A stretch of 36,686 nucleotides of DNA from Hyphomicrobiales bacterium (GCA_024225445.1 JAAEMP010000053.1:1-36686); one strand, 5' to 3'; positions 9,743 through 18,025 are shown, counted from the first letter of the stretch. The notes: generated by a model from the letters alone, not told the origin. Numbers and translations: made by a program.

Positions 9743-10740
9743 ATTCAGATATTGACAGCACAAAACTGACAATCGCCGACTTCACCACGGATCAGGAGGT
9801 TCGCTGGTGCCCGGGCTGCGGAGATTACTCAATATTGAAAGCCGTGCGTAAAACCATGGCTGAGGCTGGCGTGTTGCGTGAAAACACGGTGGTAGTATCG
9901 GGCATCGGTTGTGCGGCACGTTTTCCCTATTATGTCGATTGTTACGGTTTCCACACAATACACGGGCGCGCGCCAACTATAGCCACCGGAGCATTGTTGG
10001 CCAATCCGGATCTCGACGTCTGGATTGCAACCGGTGATGGCGATGCACTTTCCATTGGCGGCAATCACATGGTGCACATATTGCGCCGCAATGTGAACTG
10101 TAAAATCATTCTGTTTAACAATGAGATATACGGACTGACCAAGGGTCAGTATTCGCCAACCTCGCGGCAAAATACGATCTCTCCCTCTTCTCCCGTTGGC
10201 AGCCTTGATTCACCACTTAATGCGGCTCATTTGGCACTTGGCAGCGGTGCGCGATTTGTTGCGCGGGCAGTCGACATCCAACAGGCACAACTGGCCTCGA
10301 TCCTGAAAGCTGCCCACGAGCACAAAGGCGCGTCATTTGTTGAAGTGTTTCAAAACTGTCACGTGTTCAATGATAATGTTTTTGCTGATTTTACCGCCAG
10401 GGACAAGGTGGCGGACAATCAGATTCAGATTGAAAATGGCGAAAAGCTGCTCTATGGCGGGGAAAAGGAAAAGGGCTTGCGATTTGATCCAGATACGCTG
10501 GAGCTTGTGGCGTGTGCGGCCGATGAGGGCGTGCTCAGGCATAATTCGTCAAGCCGCACTCTGGCGATGGCATTGGCGGATATGGATGCGGATCGACCGG
10601 TTGCCACAGGCGTCCTCTACAACGACCCTGCGCCGGTTTATCAGAATGCTGTCCACGAGCAGATCGCCATGGCTAAAAGGCGCAGGAAATCCCGTACCAT
10701 TCAGGATGTAATGAACGAGGGCTACACCTGGAAAGTCTAG
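9739..10740 (+). CDS. korB: 2-oxoacid:ferredoxin oxidoreductase, beta subunit (KorB type)
   Basis: The 333-residue thiamine-diphosphate-binding subunit. The ATG at 9739 overlaps the korA TGA (ATGA) and gives a normal KorB N-terminus; a longer frame opening at 9643 lies inside korA and is rejected. Landmarks are WCPGCGDYS (Cys24 and Cys27), SGIGCAARFPYY, the ThDP motif beginning GDGD at 99-102 and ending at Asn127-Asn128, and LTKGQYSPTS. Cysteines of this type coordinate the [4Fe-4S] cluster in the family. It is translationally coupled to korA and forms the complete two-subunit enzyme with it. Confidence 0.93.
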   Translation: MNSDIDSTKLTIADFTTDQEVRWCPGCGDYSILKAVRKTMAEAGVLRENTVVVSGIGCAARFPYYVDCYGFHTIHGRAPTIATGALLANPDLDVWIATGDGDALSIGGNHMVHILRRNVNCKIILFNNEIYGLTKGQYSPTSRQNTISPSSPVGSLDSPLNAAHLALGSGARFVARAVDIQQAQLASILKAAHEHKGASFVEVFQNCHVFNDNVFADFTARDKVADNQIQIENGEKLLYGGEKEKGLRFDPDTLELVACAADEGVLRHNSSSRTLAMALADMDADRPVATGVLYNDPAPVYQNAVHEQIAMAKRRRKSRTIQDVMNEGYTWKV

Positions 10741-11004
10741 TGCACAGACCCATAACAGGCTCGAAATCGCATCAAAACTGCAAAAACATGCAAAGAAAAG
10801 TGCGCCCGATGAGTTTGTTGCCTGCTGATGGTATTTTCATCCACCAACACCGCTAATTGTGTTGCGAGCGCTTGACGGCAGCCGGTTTGAATCTGGTGTC
10901 AAAGCGGTCAGGGCAGCCTTGCCAGATTGATCGGTGTTGAAATCCCGCACAGCATCAATCTATAAGATAATACAGCAAATCTCATCAAACAAACGGACAA
11001 GCAA

Positions 11005-11391
11005 ATGGACGAAAAACTATTTGAAAAAGGACTGGCCAAACGCAAGCAAACTCTGGGCGCTGAATATGTGGAAAAAAATCTGGCTGCGGCCGATGACTTT
11101 TCAATGCCTTTTCAGGAGGCGATGACCGCCTGGTGCTGGGGGTTTGGCTGGGGAGATGAGACGATAGATGCGAAAACCCGATCAATGATGAACCTCTCGA
11201 TGATCGGCGCTTTGGGTAAAATGACCGAATGGGAAATTCACTGTCGCGGTGCAATTTCCAACGGTGTGTCAAAAAATGAAATCCGGGCCATTATTCATGT
11301 TATCGGAATATATTGCGGAGTACCCCAGGGCCTTGAATGCTTTCGCGTTGCCAAAAAAATACTGCAGGAAGAGAAGGGAGAGCAGGTTTGA
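11005..11391 (+). CDS. Carboxymuconolactone decarboxylase family protein
   Basis: A 128-residue all-helical protein of the CMD/AhpD superfamily, normal length. It shows the family pattern SMMNLSMIGALGKMTEWEIHCRGAI followed by GVSKNEIRAIIHVIGIYCGVP. It lacks the CxxC motif of AhpD-type thiol reductases, so it is closer to PcaC-like members, but gamma-carboxymuconolactone decarboxylase activity cannot be claimed: no protocatechuate-branch genes are adjacent. It lies 264 bp downstream of korB on the same strand. The intervening 10741-11004 has no gene and no strong terminator, and the gene has no obvious Shine-Dalgarno sequence. Confidence 0.82.
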   Translation: MDEKLFEKGLAKRKQTLGAEYVEKNLAAADDFSMPFQEAMTAWCWGFGWGDETIDAKTRSMMNLSMIGALGKMTEWEIHCRGAISNGVSKNEIRAIIHVIGIYCGVPQGLECFRVAKKILQEEKGEQV

Positions 11392-11571
11392 TGATTTGAT
11401 CAGGGTCAAAACCATAAATCAAAAAATTTGCTGATTGATCGAGACAACGCAGTGGATTTATTGCCGGAATTCACACTTGTAATACTGTGAAGCAAATACA
11501 ACATATTTACCAAACGGCTACAGATCAGAATTCTGTAGCAATTAGTAGTATGTGTTCGGGAAGATATCTAG

Positions 11572-12852
11572 ATGGCTGACAATGTTCTGGTTTCCAGTAT
11601 TAATGAATGGCTTGTTGATCAGGCATTGTGCGAACCGGACATTGTCTCAATGTTTGAGGGTCTTTGCCATCGCCTCTATGGGATCGGTATTCCAGTATCT
11701 CGTGCACGCCTGACATGGCCGACGCTTCATCCTCTTTTCCAGGCGGAGACAATTTTGTGGAATCGCGGTGGTGGAACGAGATTTGAACAATTTGTCCATC
11801 AAGAAACCATGAGTGACGCCTGGCTGCAGAGTCCGATGAAACATATGATGGAGCATGATTTAACGGTCTTGCGCCGCCGTCTCGATGGTCCAGACATGCT
11901 ATTGGATTTTCCCATTCTTGAGGAAGTGCTGGAAATGGGTTTCACAGATTATCTGGTGGTCACAACGGATTTTGCCGGAAAGGCAGGAAGTGGCCATCAC
12001 AAGAGGCGCGGCATCATCGTAACCTGGTGCGCTGACCGGCCAGGGGGCTTTACCAACAATGAAATTGAATCTCTGCAGAAGATCCAGCGCCGGTTTGCGG
12101 TGGCCTGTAAAACGGTGGTTCAGGCCCGTATTTCCAACAATATTGTAGAAACCTATCTTGGCAAACAGGCGGGCAAGCGGGTAATGAGCGGCGAAATCAG
12201 GCGTGGTGATGGGAGTAAAACCAATGCCATTGTCTGGTACAGTGATCTGAGAAACTCCACCGCGATGGCGGATACCATGCCTGGAGATGAATATCTGAAT
12301 CTGTTGAATAACTATTTTGAATGTACCGCTGGTCCGGTGATCGAAGCGGGCGGAGAAGTTCTCGATTTCATCGGAGATGGTGTGTTGGCTATTTTTCCTT
12401 TTGATGACGGGAAGGAAAAGGAAAATGCAATCAGGGCTGCAACGAGCGCATTGAAGGCATCAATTGTCGCGCAGGAAAAATGCAATGAGGCGCGAAAGAA
12501 AGCTGGACTTGTGGCTTTCAAATTCGGCATCGGACTTAATGCGGGCTCCTTGATGTTTGGCAATATCGGCGTTCCCCAAAGGTTGGCATTTTCGGTTATC
12601 GGCCCAACTGTAAACGAAGTCGCGCGCATTGAGTCACTGACGAAAGTTATCGGAAAAAACGTTCTGGTAACCAGGGAAGTAGCGACGTTGGACAAATCCG
12701 CCTGGGTATCTTTGGGTGAGCATACTCTTTCAGGAGTAAGTCAGAAGGTGGAACTTTTCACTCTCGCCGCAGATGAAAAACATGACAGCCCAGGGGTACT
12801 GAGATCTATCAACCAGATTCTGCCCAAAGAAAAATCAACCCGGATTAATTAG
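11572..12852 (+). CDS. Class III adenylate/guanylate cyclase
   Basis: A 426-residue soluble protein with a catalytic class III cyclase domain from about residue 215 to 400. The two metal-binding aspartates are visible: Asp225 in VWYSDLRNST and Asp269 in LDFIGDGVLAIF. FSVIGPTVNEVARIE corresponds to the region carrying transition-state residues. The N-terminal 200 residues contain no transmembrane segment. They resemble the sensor-like N-terminus of many rhizobial cyclases, including a segment rich in Arg and Trp (SRARLTWPTLHP), but I do not recognise a named domain. It should make cAMP (or cGMP) from the nucleoside triphosphate in the cytoplasm. GGGAAG upstream supports the ATG at 11572. It stands alone. 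Confidence 0.88.
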   Translation: MADNVLVSSINEWLVDQALCEPDIVSMFEGLCHRLYGIGIPVSRARLTWPTLHPLFQAETILWNRGGGTRFEQFVHQETMSDAWLQSPMKHMMEHDLTVLRRRLDGPDMLLDFPILEEVLEMGFTDYLVVTTDFAGKAGSGHHKRRGIIVTWCADRPGGFTNNEIESLQKIQRRFAVACKTVVQARISNNIVETYLGKQAGKRVMSGEIRRGDGSKTNAIVWYSDLRNSTAMADTMPGDEYLNLLNNYFECTAGPVIEAGGEVLDFIGDGVLAIFPFDDGKEKENAIRAATSALKASIVAQEKCNEARKKAGLVAFKFGIGLNAGSLMFGNIGVPQRLAFSVIGPTVNEVARIESLTKVIGKNVLVTREVATLDKSAWVSLGEHTLSGVSQKVELFTLAADEKHDSPGVLRSINQILPKEKSTRIN

Positions 12853-13122
12853 GCTGTTACTATATCCCGAATTTGCGAAACTAACCCAACCCTTCTCATT
12901 GCAGGGAAACGGATTGGGGCTCCTGATCGCAATATTCAGAAAATACCCTGCAAAATCGGTTGAACAAAGTTCCATTGTGTTTCCGTAAGTGCATATCGCA
13001 TGATCCGTCACTTCTTCAAGCAGCTTGAATCACACCCGCCAGGCAAACTTGATTGACCATAGAAATGGCAAGTATTACCCAAAGAACAGACGTGCCATGA
13101 TTACTTCAGCATGGCAGCAGCT

Positions 13123-13196
13123 GTCGAGTAGCCCGAAGGAAGTTTCACCCTCAGGCCTCCTAAAACCGTACGTGAACCTCTCAGTTCATACGGCTC
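13123..13196 (-). ncRNA. Group II intron domains V and VI
   Basis: Domain V covers 13196 down to 13162: GAGCCGTATGAAC pairs with GTTCACGTACGGTTTT around a GAGA-type loop. It retains the AGC catalytic triad and the AC bulge before GUACGG; the terminal base is U where C is usual. Domain VI follows (13161-13123): GCCTGAGGG pairs with CCTTCGGGC over a short loop, and CTACTCGAC carries an A seven bases from the inferred 3' end, where the branch-point adenosine belongs. Confidence 0.75.
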
Positions 13197-13347
13197 CCGA
13201 TGTTCGATCGTTTCCATAGCACAGCTGCCGGTGGACAAAGAGCATTGGATTTGCGCGGCGAAGTCGGCCAAACCAATCTCTTGTACCTTTGGTCTTGCGA
13301 CGCAGCCGCATAAACTTGCGGCGCGCCCAGCGAATGAAATAGAGATC
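13186..13347 (-). pseudogene. Fragment of group II intron reverse transcriptase/maturase (C-terminus)
   Basis: The translated segment contains IRWARRKFMRLRRKTKG followed by RDWFGRLRRANPMLFVHRQL. This matches the conserved end of group II intron-encoded proteins, which carry an RW-x-RRKYKRLR...W...P-LF-HW-like pattern. It ends SGAV and a stop inside the start of RNA domain V. Only about 50 residues of a protein normally exceeding 400 remain. No reverse-transcriptase motifs (such as YADD) occur upstream, so it is not functional. Confidence 0.72.
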
Positions 13348-13813
13348 TGAAGCGCAGTCAGCTGCATCGAGCCCTGAGCCGAACTGGTCAATGCTCCAGG
13401 ATGCTTGTTGATTTCCGCGAAAGCAGACATTCATGAAATGCCAATGGCGAAATATAGGCCAGTTAAGCCAACATCCGTGTATGCCTAGACCCTTTCATGG
13501 TCACGTATTCTCAAAAAACAAGACCATTATAGAATCCAGGGGCCCTACAAAGCGATTTCGAAGCAAAGCAGAATCGTTGACGGGGTTGTTGAATAAGCAA
13601 CGCGTTTGAGCAAATGATTAATCCAATTTTTACCAGTAGGTGTTAATAATAGGCATCGACGATAAGGGAACGGCATCCCTCTGCATGATGCACTATCGCA
13701 ATGGCGGTCCGCCCGCATGTCCCCAATTTCGAATAGCTGTCGAATCTTCAATGTTTCCCATCCCACCGTTGCGTGTTGGGATCGTGTGGCGCATTTAGCG
13801 GGAAGGTAGTAAA

Positions 13814-14812
13814 ATGGATTCTTATTTAAAGATAATGACAGAACCGCACCAAGTGGAAATTAGACAGTTAGGAAATTATAGCAAACAATTTCTTATTGAT
13901 AACGAATATCTCGTCAAGGCAATTGAAAAGATGTTGCTCCCCTTCAAATTTCATGTGTCGTCAACACACGATAGTATTCAGGTCGGTGGTGACGAAATTG
14001 CCGTGATGCTCGTGACCAAATTATTCGATCAAATTAGTGGTGCACCGGATGAACATAAATCGCCGGAAATTCTTCAAACGGATACGATCATCTCCGGTGT
14101 TGTTGAGCACGCGCTAAAGCATGACTTATCGTTTCGCTTTGAGGGCCTGCCGCATCCCTTGCAACCCAAATCATTGAGCCAGGTCGCATTTATGCACAAG
14201 CTCTTGTCAAAAAGCAAAAAATTGATCTTCGGAATTGGTCCCACTGGAACCGGGAAAACACATCTTGCAATTACGGCGGCATTAAATCAGCTGGCCAAGG
14301 GCAAAGTTAAACGTATCGTCATCACCCGACCTCACATTGTTATGGAAGGTGAAATTGTTACGCCAGCGACACGAGCGGAAATGGAGCGCGATGATCAGTT
14401 TGAGTATCTTGAGGATGTATTCGCTGACCTGATAGGGCACCTCAAATTCAGCAATCTTATTGAGCAGCGAAAACTGGAGCTGATGCCACTCGGACATATG
14501 CGTGGCAGAACATTCAATGACTCGTTCATTATTATTGACGAAGCACAGAACATGACAATCCGAAAAACGCGAATGGCTGTCACCCGTATCGGCCGGAGTT
14601 CCCGCATGGTGGTGACAGGCGATCCTACCCACGTTGATCTGCGTAGTGGTGAGCCGTCCGGGTTGAACCATATTCTGGAATTGGTTCGGGGCTCTGACTT
14701 TGCGACGATTCACCATTTTGAAAAAACGCAGATCATTCGCACAAGGATAGCCGCTCAATTGGAACAACTATACACGCTCCAGGATAACGACAAAGTTGCT
14801 TTCGCCGCCTGA
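13814..14812 (+). CDS. Divergent PhoH-like P-loop ATPase
   Basis: A 332-residue protein of the PhoH family. The Walker A motif is GPTGTGKTH (142-150), Walker B is FIIIDEAQ (238-245), and MRGRTFNDS, GRSSRMVVTGDPTHVDL and SGLNHILELV are classic PhoH signatures. The family couples ATP hydrolysis to RNA-related processes; its precise role is uncertain even in well-studied bacteria. Two points are unusual. The segment after ITRPHIVMEGE lacks the GFLPGD-type signature of standard PhoH. Also, no ybeY follows, unlike the canonical alphaproteobacterial phoH locus. The first 110 residues are poorly recognisable. GGAAGG precedes the ATG. It is probably an extra paralogue in accessory DNA. Confidence 0.82.
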   Translation: MDSYLKIMTEPHQVEIRQLGNYSKQFLIDNEYLVKAIEKMLLPFKFHVSSTHDSIQVGGDEIAVMLVTKLFDQISGAPDEHKSPEILQTDTIISGVVEHALKHDLSFRFEGLPHPLQPKSLSQVAFMHKLLSKSKKLIFGIGPTGTGKTHLAITAALNQLAKGKVKRIVITRPHIVMEGEIVTPATRAEMERDDQFEYLEDVFADLIGHLKFSNLIEQRKLELMPLGHMRGRTFNDSFIIIDEAQNMTIRKTRMAVTRIGRSSRMVVTGDPTHVDLRSGEPSGLNHILELVRGSDFATIHHFEKTQIIRTRIAAQLEQLYTLQDNDKVAFAA

Positions 14813-14881
14813 ATGAATAACTTTTCAACCACGGATAATACCAACGAGGTTGAAGCCTTTATTCCTCATGGCAATAATTAA
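14813..14881 (+). CDS. Possible 22-residue micro-ORF after the PhoH-like gene
   Basis: An ATG begins on the base right after the PhoH-like stop codon and opens a 22-codon frame ending in TAA at 14879-14881 (MNNFSTTDNTNEVEAFIPHG and two Asn). Immediate juxtaposition could allow termination-reinitiation, but such short frames arise by chance. There is no recognisable domain. Confidence 0.2.
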   Translation: MNNFSTTDNTNEVEAFIPHGNN

Positions 14882-14908
14882 TACTGCTACAACTGGAAAG
14901 GAATAGAA

Positions 14909-15112
14909 ATGAACGCTTTGAAATCCACTCAAGAAGCAGCCACTGCAATGAGTTTGGGAACTAACCAAAAAACTCCGTTTATTTACGCAGAAGAATGTGG
15001 GCTGGTTTTATTGTTCAATCGCCGGAATGGACGGAAATTCTATATAGACAGGGAAAACTGGGAGGATTTGACACTTAGTTTAAGTAGCGGTTGGAGTCCT
15101 GGCAAGTCATAG
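14909..15112 (+). CDS. Small hypothetical protein
   Basis: A 67-residue frame with a good ribosome-binding site (GGAAAGGAA about six bases before the ATG), 96 bp downstream of the PhoH-like gene and probably in its transcript. It is soluble, with an N-terminal Ala/Thr/Ser-rich part and a more hydrophobic centre (FIYAEECGLVLLFNRRNGRKF), ending in a Ser/Gly-rich tail. I do not recognise a family. The ribosome-binding site is the main reason to keep it. Confidence 0.5.
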   Translation: MNALKSTQEAATAMSLGTNQKTPFIYAEECGLVLLFNRRNGRKFYIDRENWEDLTLSLSSGWSPGKS

Positions 15113-15366
15113 ATTGCCTGCCGTTGACGCCTATGGAATAGCATGAAACATCTGCTTGACGGAGTGATTTCGACAAAAAGTTCTGACAGTGACAACGCAT
15201 GATTGACCGCTATCGGATATCGCAACCCGTAATCCAAATTACAGCAATTTCCGCAAATCGACATCTTCTGCTGTCGTTAAAGGATGTTCAGAACGGGGAG
15301 TTTTTGACCCTTAGCGGTCATAGTTTCGTCCTCGTCGCTATGTTTCCGCCTACTCTATATCTAAAT

Positions 15367-16095
15367 TCAGCGTCGATTTACATATGAATCCAAGTACGGA
15401 CGCCCACTGAGTTCAGGCATCTGTTCACTAAGCATTATTCCTTCCTGCATGAGTTGGTTAGCAACCTCACGATCGTTTCTTGCGCCAATTATTACCGGAA
15501 AGAACGGATTATTTGGTCGTCGATTTCCAACAAAAGCCATTAACTCTGGCTTGATTCCATTAATTTTTGCGGCAATCTGTTGAGCGTATTGCTCATCTCT
15601 TGTTGATAAAACAATCACCCAGAATTTGCCATCCTCAGTACTTGCACCCGGATCGGTGCCAAAGTACCTCTTGATATTGTTTGCAAATCCAACCCTGACT
15701 AATTCCAAATTACTGCCTTCGTGACCAGCGGCTTCAGCAGAGGTTACAATAGGATTGAATATGGACGCCTTATTTGTTGGGGCTAACTTTTGTCCACCCA
15801 CATTTGTTTCGGCAGACATATTAGAAATTAGCGCGGGAGCACTGACTGCTAACATAAATAATTTCATTCTGTTTGTCTCTTTTGACAAATAGCACATTCC
15901 CGCTGCAAGAAAAACTAAACACGCCCCGGTAGCGATATACACATCCGTCAATTCGGACAACGGAGTTCCCTGATCTCTGGCCAAATACTTGGTCGCAATT
16001 GGGGCGATGCCAGCGAAAAAAGCTATCAGCAATTTGTCAAGCGTTCTTAAGTGTTCTGGCGTGTCGCTTTTTTCGGGCTGATGGTTTGTTGTCAT
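15367..16095 (-). CDS. Hypothetical membrane protein with SPOR-like C-terminal region
   Basis: A 242-residue protein from the ATG at 16095, preceded by GGGAGGAG at seven bases; a TTG three bases upstream is less likely. Hydrophobic helices occur at about 20-38 (LLIAFFAGIAPIATKYL) and 50-71 (TDVYIATGACLVFLAAGMCYL), with a third weaker one at about 77-93. The rest looks extracytoplasmic. The last 95 residues (FWVIVLSTRDEQYAQQIAAKI ... then VIIGARNDREVANQLMQE) have the alternating beta-alpha pattern of SPOR peptidoglycan-binding repeats, a weak resemblance by eye. No known neighbour suggests a function. Confidence 0.65.
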   Translation of the reverse strand: MTTNHQPEKSDTPEHLRTLDKLLIAFFAGIAPIATKYLARDQGTPLSELTDVYIATGACLVFLAAGMCYLSKETNRMKLFMLAVSAPALISNMSAETNVGGQKLAPTNKASIFNPIVTSAEAAGHEGSNLELVRVGFANNIKRYFGTDPGASTEDGKFWVIVLSTRDEQYAQQIAAKINGIKPELMAFVGNRRPNNPFFPVIIGARNDREVANQLMQEGIMLSEQMPELSGRPYLDSYVNRR

Positions 16096-16753
16096 CAATC
16101 AACTCCTCCCAGAAAAAATGTTAAACTAAAAATCCCTTAACAACTTTGTTATTCAAGCGAATTCTTATGGAATATTTAACTATACAGTAGAAATTACTAC
16201 TTGGCCAGAGTTGCGATTCTATCGCTTGCTAGCCCGAATAATTCACCAACTGCGTAGTTAAGACAATGATCTCGCGATGATATCTCAGCGTAAATTTACT
16301 GACGCAGATTATCTTTTCTGAATCAATGGTTTATACAGAAAAATTTCGACCGGGAGCCTTGTCTTCAAAAATTGGATGCCACGTTTGGAAAAATAGCTCG
16401 GGTACAAAGTGTACCCCTCGGCAAAACTTATATCTTGACCGCAACAGGTTGATTTCGCTGCGAAAATCGGATTGCATCGTGTTTGTTCGTAAATTTTTCA
16501 GGCTAGCTCCTCAATTTTCAACAAACAAACTGAATTTAGAGATCGCGAAATCAACGTTGCTTAACAACTCGCTTGAAAGTTCCTCGATGGACGCCTCGAG
16601 TCCGAAGAAGATATTCATCACTCGGATGGAACGGCGGCCTGGTCGGGAAAGCTGAAATGACCCAAAAGCGTAAATAAAATTTCGTGGTGACAGGTGAATT
16701 TTGTGAGTTCACGCCCTAAATCCCTTCATGGTTACATTTGACCGTGAAGGGAC
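16096..16753. other. 658-bp stretch without a convincing gene
   Basis: A plus-strand open frame of 109 codons at 16326-16655 exists, but it has no ribosome-binding site, a poor amino-acid pattern (many Arg and Ser, no domain) and AT-rich flanks, so I do not call it. The only other structures are a small dyad at 16400-16416 (GGGTAC, five bases, GTACCC) and the hairpin at 16721-16752 that follows the codA-like gene. Confidence 0.55.
16721..16752 (-). terminator. Hairpin just downstream of the codA-like gene
   Basis: TCCCTTCA (16721-16728) and TGAAGGGA (16745-16752) form an eight-base stem, with a further GGT/ACC pairing inside. It starts one base beyond the codA-like stop codon on the minus strand. 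The run after it is only ATTTAGG, so it is a weak terminator or an mRNA 3'-end stabiliser. Confidence 0.45.
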
Positions 16754-18025
16754 TCAGAGCGTAAAATCAATCTTTCTGTCGCGGCCTTCAATAGTAACCA
16801 CCGGCTTTGAACGGTCGGTTTTTGATATCACCTGTCCGCGCCGGATGACATAAAGACGCGCCGGGCGCAGTCTGATCGCGTCAAAAGGAGTGTTGCAATC
16901 AAGCACGATGAAATCGGCATTGCTACCCGGCGTAACCCCATAATCATCCAGTTGCATTATTCTGGCGGCATTACAGGTTACCGCATCAAAACAGTTTTGA
17001 ATTTGCGCCACCCCGGTCATCTGACCCACATGTAATCCCATATGGGCAACATCCAGCATGTCGTGGGAACCAAACGAATACCAGGGATCCATCACACAAT
17101 CATGCCCGAAAGCCACGTTGATATTGTTCTCCATCAACTCCTTTACCCGGGTCATGCCGCGGCGCTTTGGATAAGTATCATGGCGGCCCTGCAGGGTAAT
17201 ATTGATAAGCGGGTTGGCGACAACCTGCATGTCGGCTTCTGCCATCAAGGCCATCAGTTTTGATACATAGTAATTATCCATAGAATGCATCGACGTCAGA
17301 TGGGATCCGGCCACCCGGCCTTCCATTCCCAATCGGGTTGTTTGGGCGCATAGAGTCTCAATGTGACGCGACAATGGATCATCGCTTTCATCACAATGCA
17401 TATCCACCAGCAAACCTTTGTCCGCAGCAAGCTGGCATAATTGACGCACGGATGTTGCTCCCTCATCCATATTGCGTTCAAAATGCGGAATACCACCAAC
17501 CACATCGACCCCCATTTCCAGTGCCCGCGACAGATTTTGCTTTGCCCCTGGTGAACGCAAATATCCATTCTGGGGAAAAGCCACCAGTTGAATATCCATA
17601 TAGGGTTTCATTTTTTCGCGTACATCAAGCAAAGCCTCGGCAGCCAGCAGGTTTTCGTCTGTTACATCAACATGAGAGCGCAAACCCAGCACCCCGCGGG
17701 CGATTGACCATTGACAGAATTCCATCGCCCGGGCGTGGAAATCTTCAACCTTCTGGGTTGGATTGAGTTCACCCCACAGAGCGATGCCTTCCAGCAAGGT
17801 GCCGGACTGATTGATGCGCGGCTGGCCATAGGAAAGCGTCGCATCAAGGTGGAAATGGCTGTCAATGAATGGCGGTGTAACAAAGCAGCCATGGGCATCG
17901 ATAATATTGCTGCATTCGCCAGTCACCTGTTTTTCTATTGTCAGTATCTTGCCATCTTTGATGGCAATATCCTGTTCGCAGTCATGGTTTTGTAGTTTGG
18001 CATTTTTTACAATCAGATCGAGCAT
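16754..18025 (-). CDS. Cytosine deaminase-like amidohydrolase (CodA family)
   Basis: A 423-residue metal-dependent amidohydrolase aligning by eye along its whole length with E. coli CodA, offset four residues. Metal and catalytic positions are kept: His57 and His59 (SHFHLD), the FPQNG segment, His210 and Glu213 (HCDESDD), His242 (SHLTSMHS) and Asp309 (GHDC). Conserved blocks NPLINITLQGRHDTYPKRRG and DPWYSFGS also match. The residue after the metal Asp is Cys310 where CodA has Asp314, a pocket position known to tune substrate choice, so the base or analogue deaminated may not be cytosine. It ends the BMP-type ABC transporter operon, 43 bp after a permease, implying that it processes the imported compound. 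Confidence 0.88.
   Translation of the reverse strand: MLDLIVKNAKLQNHDCEQDIAIKDGKILTIEKQVTGECSNIIDAHGCFVTPPFIDSHFHLDATLSYGQPRINQSGTLLEGIALWGELNPTQKVEDFHARAMEFCQWSIARGVLGLRSHVDVTDENLLAAEALLDVREKMKPYMDIQLVAFPQNGYLRSPGAKQNLSRALEMGVDVVGGIPHFERNMDEGATSVRQLCQLAADKGLLVDMHCDESDDPLSRHIETLCAQTTRLGMEGRVAGSHLTSMHSMDNYYVSKLMALMAEADMQVVANPLINITLQGRHDTYPKRRGMTRVKELMENNINVAFGHDCVMDPWYSFGSHDMLDVAHMGLHVGQMTGVAQIQNCFDAVTCNAARIMQLDDYGVTPGSNADFIVLDCNTPFDAIRLRPARLYVIRRGQVISKTDRSKPVVTIEGRDRKIDFTL

Larger units (their letters stand above)
13123..13350 (-). mobile_element. Degenerate group II intron, 3' remnant
   Basis: Two independent signals coincide on the minus strand: the C-terminal end of an intron-encoded reverse transcriptase/maturase (13186-13347), and the RNA domains V and VI (13123-13196) that follow such genes. 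The reverse-transcriptase core, which should extend more than 1 kb further, is missing. Upstream sequence in this frame soon loses similarity and the element's 5' boundary cannot be seen. It is therefore a dead fragment. The inferred 3' intron end is at 13123, after CTACTCGAC. Confidence 0.75.
12853..13813. other. Gene-poor accessory stretch
   Basis: No intact gene is supported in these 961 bp. The only recognisable content is the 3' part of a degenerate group II intron (about 13123-13350, minus strand). Positions 12853-13122 hold nothing I recognise. Positions 13440-13810 hold a short IS-end-like motif at 13582 and a small hairpin near 13673, but no coding sequence. A ribosome-binding GGAAGG just before 13814 belongs to the following PhoH-like gene. 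Confidence 0.6.

Noticed and set aside
13582-13601. IS903/IS5-like end motif (GGGGTTGTTGAATAAGCAAC)
   Set aside because: It resembles insertion-sequence termini, but no matching opposite end or transposase remnant was found nearby, so it may be chance.
16326-16655. 109-codon open frame on the plus strand
   Set aside because: No ribosome-binding site, no recognisable domain and a composition typical of random frames in AT-rich DNA.
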